Shown: positions 14,039 through 21,519 of the stretch, piece by piece
Layout: each line of letters begins with the position of its first letter
Numbering within the stretch: position 1 is the stretch's first letter
Source: an uncultured Mollicutes bacterium
Lineage (GTDB): Bacteria; Bacillota_I; Bacilli_A; ML615J-28; CAG-313
Assembly: GCA_900548675.1 (NCBI GenBank)
Contig: URLJ01000017.1
Coordinates: 1-28,664 of the forward strand
Reading direction: 5' to 3'
Length of the DNA stretch: 28,664 nucleotides
Program-made: the position numbers and the translations under genes
The notes under the pieces: model-generated
Told to the model about the DNA's origin: nothing
The model's input: the letters and a program-made list of their open reading frames with translations, nothing else
The model's database searches: none

Positions 14039-16159
14039 ATGAGAATGAAAAATAAATTAATTAGTAAAATCATAACATTATCTTGCATGATAATGTGTAT
14101 GTTTTTAATGGGATGTGAAGAGCCAAATAATGGTTCTGGACATAAAAAGCCTACTCCTGGTAGGTATGAAATACTGGAATGTTGTTCAATTGGTGAAGGC
14201 ACAGTTTTTCCGTACGCAAAAATAGTTGTTCCTGAAGGGGAATCTATAACTATTACAGTTAAGCCTAAAGAGGGTAATAAAATTTATATAGCTGGTTTTA
14301 TTCGTAATATTAAAGATGCTTGGTGGGGACCAAAAAGTGTTAAAAGGGACATAGAAAAAGATCTTACAGATAAAATAGTGGATGATAAAATAACATTTGC
14401 TTACGATGAAATTGACGATGGTGCATTTTGTGTAGTTTTTGTTGATAATGAGTATAATCCAAATTGTGAATTTCAGTTAAGTGAAGACAAAACCTACTAT
14501 AGAGCATTATTAAATGTGGATCCAATAGAAAAAGTAGAAGAAGTAATTATCCCAGAAACCTATCATAATTTACCTGTAAAAGAAATAGCTAACTTTGCAG
14601 GTAATGATATAATCACCAAGGTAGTTTTACCAAACACTCTTACAAAGCTTGGTGAAGGTGCTTTCCGCAATTGTAAATCGTTAAAAGAAGTAGTTTTGCC
14701 TGAGAGTTTAACTGAAATAGGAAAAGAAGCCTTCTTAGGATGTGAGGCCTTAGAAAAGGTAAATATACCTAATAATGTAACGGCCCTTAATGAAAGAGTT
14801 TTTAGTGGATGTGTGAATCTAACGGGTATAGAAATCCCTAGTGGAATGAAAAAAATAAAAACAGAAGCATTTAATGATTGTAAAAAGATAACTTCGATAA
14901 AGTTAAACGATAATATGGAAGAATTAGGGACCAATTGGATAAAGGGATGCACAGGATTAAAAAAACTAGTATTAGGTGAAGGGGTAAAAAGAATAAATTA
15001 TGAAATGATATATGAATGCGAAGAATTAGAATTAACTTTACCAAGCACATATATTTTTGATAATGCTACTTTATATTACGTAAAAGAAATAACAGCATAT
15101 GTTGAAATAGCTAGTAATAATCCAAGATATAAATCAGTAGATGGAATAGTCTATGACAAGGAAATGACAAAAATAATTATATATCCTAAGCATTTAAAAA
15201 CAGAGTCATACCTAGCACCAGATACCTTAAAAGAACTAACCTTTATGAACGTTAGTAATAAGTATTTAAAGAGAGTAGATTTGAGCTTGACAACAGGAAT
15301 GCAGTTGAAACAAGCATGTTTGTCGAATTGTTCATCTTTAGAAGAACTTATTTTACCAAATAAAATATCATGTTTAGAACAAATAATAACAACACTATGT
15401 AATCTAAATAAAATTACAATGGCTGGAGAAAACGAAACATATGAGGTTGATGGAAAGACAATAGTCAACAAAGAGACAAAAACGCTTTTAATGATTATTG
15501 ACAATACAGCAAAAATAGGGGAAGATATAAAAAGAATAGAGAATTACGCAGCACAGTCATATCAAAATGAAGAATTTATTGTTCCAGAAACAATTGAAGA
15601 AATAGGAAGACATGTTTTTTCAAAAAAAATAAAGACAATAAAAATAGGAAAAAATGTAAAGAAAATGGATGTAAGAGCATTTGATTCAGCATCGGAACTA
15701 GAAAGGATAGAAGTATCGGAAGAAAACATGTTTTATACAACGATTGATGGCGTTTTATATGATAAAAACATTGAAACATTACTTCATTATCCAGATGGAA
15801 AAACTGATGAAAAATATGTAATGCCAAGTACCATAACTACAGTAATACAAACACTCAATCCAAAGAGTCTGAAAGAAGTTGAGATAAATGCTAATATTGT
15901 AGCTAGACCGCGTTTTGTATTTGAAAATTTAGAAAAAGCGTATATTAAAGGTGAAGGAAAAAGTTATGGGGGAGTATCAGCACTATTTTCACGATATGAT
16001 TATGATGTACCAAATGGATGTGAAATATACTTCGAAGGAACAATTGAAGAACTTAACGCGATAGGATATAACTTTACAGAAATAAAAAAGGGAAGATTTA
16101 TATTATACGTATTAGATAAGGACAACGAATATTCAGAATATCAAGTATGGAAGGATTAA
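14039..16159 (+). CDS. BspA-like leucine-rich repeat lipoprotein
   Basis: Surface lipoprotein of 706 residues. I chose ATG 14039 because AAAAGGAG lies just before it; the longer frame would start with a GTG inside the promoter. The signal peptide ends in a lipobox, LMGC, with Cys26 as the lipidated residue, followed by a Gly/Pro-rich linker. From about residue 135 there are BspA-type (LRR_5) repeats with the pattern I-P-x-x-(hydrophobic)-x-x-I-G-x-x-A-F-x-x-C-x-x-L; at least five regular units lie in 175-320 and more degenerate ones after 480. Such proteins often bind host or environmental ligands. The ABC transporter starts 1 bp after the stop, so the two form one operon under the shared island promoter. 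Confidence 0.85.
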   Translation: MRMKNKLISKIITLSCMIMCMFLMGCEEPNNGSGHKKPTPGRYEILECCSIGEGTVFPYAKIVVPEGESITITVKPKEGNKIYIAGFIRNIKDAWWGPKSVKRDIEKDLTDKIVDDKITFAYDEIDDGAFCVVFVDNEYNPNCEFQLSEDKTYYRALLNVDPIEKVEEVIIPETYHNLPVKEIANFAGNDIITKVVLPNTLTKLGEGAFRNCKSLKEVVLPESLTEIGKEAFLGCEALEKVNIPNNVTALNERVFSGCVNLTGIEIPSGMKKIKTEAFNDCKKITSIKLNDNMEELGTNWIKGCTGLKKLVLGEGVKRINYEMIYECEELELTLPSTYIFDNATLYYVKEITAYVEIASNNPRYKSVDGIVYDKEMTKIIIYPKHLKTESYLAPDTLKELTFMNVSNKYLKRVDLSLTTGMQLKQACLSNCSSLEELILPNKISCLEQIITTLCNLNKITMAGENETYEVDGKTIVNKETKTLLMIIDNTAKIGEDIKRIENYAAQSYQNEEFIVPETIEEIGRHVFSKKIKTIKIGKNVKKMDVRAFDSASELERIEVSEENMFYTTIDGVLYDKNIETLLHYPDGKTDEKYVMPSTITTVIQTLNPKSLKEVEINANIVARPRFVFENLEKAYIKGEGKSYGGVSALFSRYDYDVPNGCEIYFEGTIEELNAIGYNFTEIKKGRFILYVLDKDNEYSEYQVWKD

Positions 16160-16160
16160 A

Positions 16161-18551
16161 ATGTTAGAATTAAAAAACGTATCCAAAATATATCGCACTA
16201 AGACAAAAAGTGATGTATATGCTTTAAATGATGTAAATATTACTTTTCCCAAGTCAGGAATGTACTTAATAAATGGGAAAAGTGGCTGTGGTAAAACAAC
16301 TCTTCTTAATATAATAGGTGGACTTGATCTTGACTTTCAAGGTGGGTATTATATCGATAATAAACTTTTAAAAACAACAAGTGATTTTGATAATTTTCGG
16401 CGGACAAAAATAAGTTTTATCTTTCAAGACTATAATTTAGTTGATGATTTAAATGTCAAGGAAAACTTAGAATTAGGATACAAATTTACAGGACAAAGTT
16501 CAAATGAAAAAATTGGTGAGGTGTTAAAAAAAGTAGGGTTAGAAGGTTATGAAAATCGTTTTCCCAAAGAACTTTCAGGTGGCGAACAACAGCGGATAGC
16601 AGTAGCAAGAGCCTTATTGAAAAACGCGCCTATTCTGCTTGCCGATGAACCTACTGGAAACCTTGACAAAAATAATAGTATAGAAATATGTAAATTATTA
16701 AAAGAAATAGCCCAAGATAAATTAGTTATTATGGTGAGCCATGATGAGGAGTTATCAAAAGCATTTAGTGATTCCATTATAAAATTAGAAAAAGGACATA
16801 TTGTAGCAAGTGTTAATGTAGTTTCAAGCACTAATATAACTAACGATGAAAACAATGAAAAATTTAAAAATGTCATCAGCAATAAAGTAGCTTTTAAAAT
16901 GGCTTTGCATGAATTTGGATATAAAAAAATTAAAACTATTGTAACAATTATTGTCATGACGATTTGCTTTTCACTTCTTTCTGTTTCGCTTGCGACATAC
17001 TTGTACTTGCATTGTGATCCTTACATTGAGATGATAAAACGTGAAAACTATCAATATTTAAAGATGACGCTCAATTACGATGGGTTAAAGGAATTAAAAA
17101 AAGATAATGTTGCATTCATAAAAACGAATAATGGGAAACAAAACTTCATTACAGATAAAAAAGAATTAGATAGAATGGGTGTTAAATGGTTAGCGGTAGA
17201 TGAAGCCATAACCTCACCGCTTTTAAAAGGTGTAGACATTTTTAGTAGTGAAGAATTGAAATTTCTTTTTCATAGTGGTTATTCGATAAAAAAAGATGGT
17301 AAATCATATTATATCGATGATCAATTCACCGCTTGGGAAAAGATAATAGGGGCAGATGTTATAAATAGTAAAAACAAACATGTAGTATATATTGGAGGTG
17401 TTTATCAATCGCCAATTCCTTATGTTAGTTACGATGACATATACTTTTATAAAGAAAAAGTATCTGCTCAAGAAGGAATTAAATATTTTTTAGCGACATA
17501 TGAGGATGGTTTTTATAACGCAAGAACCACATATAACACATTTGAAAATCCGATCAATAGTTATGGAATTTTTCAAAAAAAGCTTTACAGTAATGATAAA
17601 AATATTTTAAATTTTGACATTTACATCAGTAATGAAGAGACAAATAAGTGTTATACCATTTTGGATGATGGACGCGTTTTGGACCTTATTCCAAGAGATA
17701 ATGCCAATGATGAAGTTTATATTTCACTTTCAATGTACAATAGACTTTTTAATACGAATTATAACTCATCAGATGTTATTAAAAAAACAAGTGACGAGAA
17801 CAAAAATACGAAAGTAGAAGTTTTAAAGAATTTCGATAAAATGGGAGAGAATATTACCCTTTATCTTGAGAAAAAAAGTAATGAAGAGTCATATTATATA
17901 GGTGAATTCAAAATAAAAGGTGTTATATGTTATGATGATGATATTCATATGAAAGAATACATCACACTTAATGAAGAAATGTTTTACAAATATGTTTATA
18001 TTGAAGAAAATCCATACGTAGTAATAAATTTAAAATCTGTGGGTAATCTTAAAAAATTTCTGACAAAATATCACAATGAATATGAAGGAGAGTTTAAAAC
18101 TCCAATTGATACCGTTGTAAAAGACTTTGAAAATGGGTTATACAATCTTAAAGTTATAATAACGCTTGTTTCGATAGCGATGGCTGTAATTCTTGTACTC
18201 CTAGTAGGGACGTTGTTATCAGGTAAAGTGATTGAACGTCAAAAAGTAATAGGAATATTTAAGTCTCTTGGCGCTAGCAACTTGGATATTACAAAAATCT
18301 ATTTTTATGAAGTATTACTTATGGCAATACCTGTGATGGTTGTTTCAATTATTATTTCTTATTTCACGATTAAGGGTATAGATTATTTTCTTATAAACCA
18401 AATGGTAGAAAGTATCTCTTTCTTTAAATATAAACTATTAGGTATACCATTGATAATAGCAATTACGTTGATTCTCATTTTTGTTTCAATTCTATTACCG
18501 CTAAGAAGAATTGAAAAAATAAGCGTTATTGAAGTGATAAGAAATAGTTAA
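16161..18551 (+). CDS. ABC transporter, fused ATPase and FtsX/MacB-type permease
   Basis: A 796-residue fusion. The ATPase (about 1-220) has Walker A GKSGCGKT (39-46), Q-loop Q89, signature LSGGEQQ (138-144), Walker B LLADEP (159-164) and a switch His in MVSHD (194). The permease has a membrane helix at about 258-282, a large extracytoplasmic domain (about 285-655) and three more helices (about 660-686, 712-738 and 760-784), ending in the RRIEKISVIEVIRN motif typical of MacB/LolE-like proteins. This topology is that of mechanotransmission exporters or antimicrobial-peptide resistance systems rather than importers. It is translated directly after the LRR lipoprotein, which suggests that the two cooperate or at least answer the same signal. 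No partner permease gene is present. Confidence 0.88.
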   Translation: MLELKNVSKIYRTKTKSDVYALNDVNITFPKSGMYLINGKSGCGKTTLLNIIGGLDLDFQGGYYIDNKLLKTTSDFDNFRRTKISFIFQDYNLVDDLNVKENLELGYKFTGQSSNEKIGEVLKKVGLEGYENRFPKELSGGEQQRIAVARALLKNAPILLADEPTGNLDKNNSIEICKLLKEIAQDKLVIMVSHDEELSKAFSDSIIKLEKGHIVASVNVVSSTNITNDENNEKFKNVISNKVAFKMALHEFGYKKIKTIVTIIVMTICFSLLSVSLATYLYLHCDPYIEMIKRENYQYLKMTLNYDGLKELKKDNVAFIKTNNGKQNFITDKKELDRMGVKWLAVDEAITSPLLKGVDIFSSEELKFLFHSGYSIKKDGKSYYIDDQFTAWEKIIGADVINSKNKHVVYIGGVYQSPIPYVSYDDIYFYKEKVSAQEGIKYFLATYEDGFYNARTTYNTFENPINSYGIFQKKLYSNDKNILNFDIYISNEETNKCYTILDDGRVLDLIPRDNANDEVYISLSMYNRLFNTNYNSSDVIKKTSDENKNTKVEVLKNFDKMGENITLYLEKKSNEESYYIGEFKIKGVICYDDDIHMKEYITLNEEMFYKYVYIEENPYVVINLKSVGNLKKFLTKYHNEYEGEFKTPIDTVVKDFENGLYNLKVIITLVSIAMAVILVLLVGTLLSGKVIERQKVIGIFKSLGASNLDITKIYFYEVLLMAIPVMVVSIIISYFTIKGIDYFLINQMVESISFFKYKLLGIPLIIAITLILIFVSILLPLRRIEKISVIEVIRNS

Positions 18552-18565
18552 TTAAATATAATAAA

Positions 18566-18638
18566 AATGTTCTAGAATAAATTGATAATTGTCAAGCAGA
18601 CAAATACCTGTTTAAATCTAGAACATTTATTTTTTAAA
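18566..18638 (+). terminator. intrinsic terminator of the lipoprotein-ABC operon
   Basis: AAATGTTCTAGA pairs with TCTAGAACATTT over 12 bp; the loop itself holds a small TTGTC/GACAA hairpin. A TATTTTTT tract follows. Confidence 0.8.
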
Positions 18639-18675
18639 AGTAAAAAAAAATTAAAAAAGTAAAAAAAAATAGGAT

Positions 18676-18695
18676 AAAGTGTGTTATATATAGGT
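18676..18695 (+). promoter_or_regulatory. shared island promoter, copy 4 (sigma gene 3)
   Basis: AAAGTGTGTTATATATA (18676-18692), nearly identical to copy 3, with long A-tracts at 18635-18670. The GAGTG hairpin starts at 18696, again where the transcript would begin. Confidence 0.6.
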
Positions 18696-19114
18696 GAGTG
18701 TGAAAGAGGCACTCGCGTGTTAAAGATTACATTATTACATTAAATACGTATAACACTTGATTACTTTAATGTTTTCAGGTATAATCATTATGTAGTGATG
18801 GATAATTGTTACTAGTTATTTTGCTAAAGCTTTCGCATGTATAGTATAAAAATGAAATAATTAATTTAAAGGAATCGGGCTTTTTATACTTCATTAAAAA
18901 ATGCCAAATGCATAAAAACAAAAAGTGGTAATAGCGTAATGATTAGATAGGAATAAGGAAGATGGAGAGATACCATTAAAAACTAAAAAGGTAAGAAAAT
19001 ACCCACCTAATATTAAATAAGGCATTAAAAGCAGTAATATTAGTAATCTTTAACACACAATTATTCAACTTAGTTATATTGTGTTTTCTTTTGTGGTAAA
19101 AAAAGGGAGCGTTT
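18696..19114 (+). ncRNA. candidate structured leader RNA, copy 3
   Basis: Hairpin GAGTGT (18696-18701) with GCACTC (18709-18714), last pair G-U. GTGTTAAAGATTAC (18717-18730) pairs perfectly with GTAATCTTTAACAC (19043-19056), and a further ATTAC/GTAAT (18734-18738 with 19034-19038) extends the helix across an internal loop. The bases differ from copies 1 and 2, but position, length and the 58-nt distance to the start codon are kept. The ~312-nt interior contains AGTATAAAAA/TTTTTATACT (near 18843 and 18881) and a sigmaA-like promoter. A 7-bp hairpin (19055-19061 with 19078-19084) followed by TTTTCTTTT may attenuate. No gene is seen in these 560 bases. Confidence 0.6.
18757..18785 (+). promoter_or_regulatory. 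internal sigmaA promoter within leader copy 3
   Basis: TTGATT (18757-18762), exactly 17 bp, TATAAT (18780-18785). Transcripts from here would lack the 5' hairpin and the 5' strand of the long helix. There is no open frame behind it before sigma gene 3. Confidence 0.6.
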
Positions 19115-19738
19115 ATGTATAATTATAACAAAGAATTTGAGGAAATAGTAATATCAAAAGATTTTGAAACTAAAACTTATGCATCATCCGAAGATATATC
19201 CGCTATGATAGATAGGATGAAAGAAGAAGATGAAATAGCTTTTGAAGATTTTGTCGCGAATTTTGCGGGTTTTGTCTTTTGGTATGTTAAATCTAGAATA
19301 AATGCCGATGATGATATGATTAGGCAATTAGTTTTAGATACTTTTCAACGCGCCTATTTTAAAATAAAAGGATTCCATTATAATGATAAAAAACAATTAA
19401 TGAGTTGGCTTGTGTGTGTTTCAAAAACGGTAATTTATCACCATTTTAGAAAAAAGAAAAATGAAGTAACGGTTGTTTATGATGATGAATTTATTGAGAG
19501 TTATAACGAAAACTATCAAATTGATGATATCCGTCATCATACAAAATATTACGCTGATGATATGAAGCGAATGTACAAATGCTTAGATGAAAAGGAAATT
19601 TTCGTTGCGGAAGAGCACGTTGTTAAAAAGAGATCATTTAGTGATATAGCTGAAGAACTTCATGTATCAACTTCTAAAGTGTCTAATATTTATTATCGCG
19701 CATTAAAAAAATGCCAGAGGGAAAAAGCCGATAATTAG
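19115..19738 (+). CDS. ECF-type RNA polymerase sigma factor 3
   Basis: A 207-residue two-domain sigma factor, clearly homologous to factors 1 and 2 but more distant. Region 2 is about 36-112 (DEIAFEDFVANFAGFVFWYV, DTFQRAYFKIKGFHY, SWLVCVSKTVIYHHF) and region 4 about 150-203 (FSDIAEELHVSTSKVSNIYYRA). The SKVSNIYYRA recognition segment is the same in all three, so all may read similar promoters. AGGGAG lies before the ATG. The gene has its own leader and is followed 25 bp later by its membrane partner gene, forming a two-gene unit. Confidence 0.87.
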   Translation: MYNYNKEFEEIVISKDFETKTYASSEDISAMIDRMKEEDEIAFEDFVANFAGFVFWYVKSRINADDDMIRQLVLDTFQRAYFKIKGFHYNDKKQLMSWLVCVSKTVIYHHFRKKKNEVTVVYDDEFIESYNENYQIDDIRHHTKYYADDMKRMYKCLDEKEIFVAEEHVVKKRSFSDIAEELHVSTSKVSNIYYRALKKCQREKADN

Positions 19739-19763
19739 TAATTAGTCTAAAGAGGGAAGTAAA

Positions 19764-20741
19764 ATGAAAGACGATTTTTTGAAAGAATTAATCAAAGATA
19801 TTAAAAGAAACTTAACTTTTAATAATCAATTAAAACCAAAATGCCACAATAGGGTGTTTACAAAAACATTTAAAACTTTTAGTTCATTTATTATGACCTT
19901 AAGTACAATAATAATAGTAGCTTTTATAGGACCTATTTCAAATACCAATGGTTTAGGAAATGGGATTGTTCAAAGTATCTTAAATACAACCACGAGCTTT
20001 ATGAATGATACTCCTAGTAATTTCTTTACTACTAGTATTTCATCAAGAGGTAGTCATAGTATAAGCACGACCCCTTTTTCTTCATATATAAAAAGAAAAG
20101 AACAATTTTACCACATTTCGATAACTGACACGAGCGTAATAAAATGTATCGGAATATACGCTAATGATAAACTTTATGAATTTATTCTCGAAAGAGCATC
20201 GAATCGCAAATTTTTATATGATAGTTTTGTCTCATACGTTTCTTCACTCAGATTTATGGGGGTAACTAACTTAGAGGGCTGTGATTATAAATTTAAAAAT
20301 ATCCAATATGGAACAAGTGTGTTAGAAGAATTCAATGGTTATCATCTGATTGCTGCCTTCGACTTATATGAAATTAGTGTTTTAGATGACAATCAAAATA
20401 AAAAGATTACGCTTTTTGATATGACTGATGTCGATAGTGAAAATTGTCTTGTTAAAAAGAATTATAAGTTTTTAAATAAAGAGTATTTTATAACAGCAAC
20501 AGCCGTTAATAGTTTTAAAGGTGGTTACATAGAACAAATGGCCTTTGAAAATGTTTTACTGTTTGGAGGCTTATATGAAGCGGTTAAAATCAATGACGTT
20601 TATTGTGTGATTGTTAAATACGCTGATGAAATTAAACAAAAAGAAGATTCGCTTACGTTTGCAGATGATTTTTACGCAAAGCTTGAAAGAGATGACGAAT
20701 TATTCAGTTATTATAAAGAATCTATCCTGAATATGTTATAA
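19764..20741 (+). CDS. Putative single-pass anti-sigma factor of sigma 3
   Basis: A 325-residue homologue of the protein at 11282-12316, also directly behind an ECF sigma gene. It has a short basic cytosolic N-terminus with FNNQLK (19-24), one membrane helix at about 39-57, a Ser/Thr-rich stretch (about 65-100) that may be a flexible linker outside the membrane, and a C-terminal domain with GYHLIAAFD, LNKEYF and a final FYAKLE. No zinc anti-sigma motif and no protease or enzyme motif is seen. Synteny and topology support the role; the family is not one I can name. Start supported by GAGGGAAG upstream. Confidence 0.6.
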   Translation: MKDDFLKELIKDIKRNLTFNNQLKPKCHNRVFTKTFKTFSSFIMTLSTIIIVAFIGPISNTNGLGNGIVQSILNTTTSFMNDTPSNFFTTSISSRGSHSISTTPFSSYIKRKEQFYHISITDTSVIKCIGIYANDKLYEFILERASNRKFLYDSFVSYVSSLRFMGVTNLEGCDYKFKNIQYGTSVLEEFNGYHLIAAFDLYEISVLDDNQNKKITLFDMTDVDSENCLVKKNYKFLNKEYFITATAVNSFKGGYIEQMAFENVLLFGGLYEAVKINDVYCVIVKYADEIKQKEDSLTFADDFYAKLERDDELFSYYKESILNML

Positions 20742-20760
20742 AATTATTTTGAATGTTTTC

Positions 20761-20799
20761 AAAGTATAAACTTCTAAAAATGAAGTTTATACTTTTTTT
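20761..20799 (+). terminator. intrinsic terminator closing the sigma island
   Basis: AAAGTATAAACTTC (20761-20774) pairs with GAAGTTTATACTTT over 14 bp with a 7-nt loop, followed by a T7 tract. Confidence 0.93.
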
Positions 20800-20835
20800 A
20801 GTGACGATTCATCTAATATTTTAAGCACGTTTTAT

Positions 20836-20864
20836 TTGTAAGATTAATAAAAATGTTGTATAAT
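20836..20864 (+). promoter_or_regulatory. sigmaA promoter of the trmR-trhP operon
   Basis: TTGTAA (20836-20841), 17 bp, TATAAT (20859-20864), then AAAAGGAGAAGG and the ATG at 20888. Confidence 0.7.
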
Positions 20865-20887
20865 GATTAAAAAAAGGAGAAGGCAAT

Positions 20888-21517
20888 ATGCAAGAATATT
20901 TTAAAACTTTTTATAAAAAAGAAGTGTATCCCGATATGTTAAAATATGCTATAGATAATCATGTTCCCATTATAATGCGAGATTCGCTTGAACTTATTAA
21001 ACTTTTAATTGAAGCGCGTTTAAACAAAAAGAGTGAATTCAATATTTTAGAAATAGGAACAGCTATTGGATATTCTAGCCTTCATTTTAAGAGCGTTTCT
21101 CCTTTGGTTTTTGTAGATACAATTGAAAGAAATCAAGATATGATCGAAACAGCTAAAGCTTTTTTAACCGAATATGATAGTGCTAACCAAGTTAGATTGT
21201 TAGAAGGTGATGCCTTAACACTCGATTTAAAGCTTTTAAAAAATAACTATGATTTATTATTTATCGATGCTGCAAAAGCGCAGAATCAGCGTTTTTTTGA
21301 ACGTTTTTCAGCCTTTTTAGATGATGATGGAATAATTATTACCGATAATTTATACTTTCATGGTTGTATGGAAAACATCGATGAACAGTCGAAAAACGTA
21401 AGACATTTAGTTGCGAAAATAGATGCATATAATAACTATTTGCGTAATAATGAAGCATATTTAACGACGTTTATCCCTATAGGTGATGGAATAGCTGTCA
21501 CAAGAAAGAGAAAATAA
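20888..21517 (+). CDS. trmR: tRNA 5-hydroxyuridine methyltransferase (YrrM/TrmR-like O-methyltransferase)
   Basis: Class I SAM-dependent O-methyltransferase of 209 residues: motif I LEIGTAIGYSS (54-64), acidic E80 after motif II, FIDAAK (125-130) and the metal-binding DN (153-154). This is the catechol-OMT-like subgroup with a divalent metal. In B. subtilis the homologue YrrM (TrmR) methylates 5-hydroxyuridine at the tRNA wobble position to 5-methoxyuridine. Here it is followed 2 bp later by two U32 genes, the same order as yrrM-yrrN-yrrO, which supports the specific assignment over a general O-methyltransferase. Confidence 0.85.
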   Translation: MQEYFKTFYKKEVYPDMLKYAIDNHVPIIMRDSLELIKLLIEARLNKKSEFNILEIGTAIGYSSLHFKSVSPLVFVDTIERNQDMIETAKAFLTEYDSANQVRLLEGDALTLDLKLLKNNYDLLFIDAAKAQNQRFFERFSAFLDDDGIIITDNLYFHGCMENIDEQSKNVRHLVAKIDAYNNYLRNNEAYLTTFIPIGDGIAVTRKRK

Positions 21518-21519
21518 GT

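Noticed and set aside
14563..14952. 129-residue minus-strand frame inside the LRR lipoprotein gene
   Set aside because: It mirrors the regular repeat structure of the LRR gene and shows no promoter or recognisable protein.
16547..16957. 136-residue minus-strand frame inside the ABC transporter
   Set aside because: It lies opposite the highly conserved ATPase motifs; a shadow of that gene.
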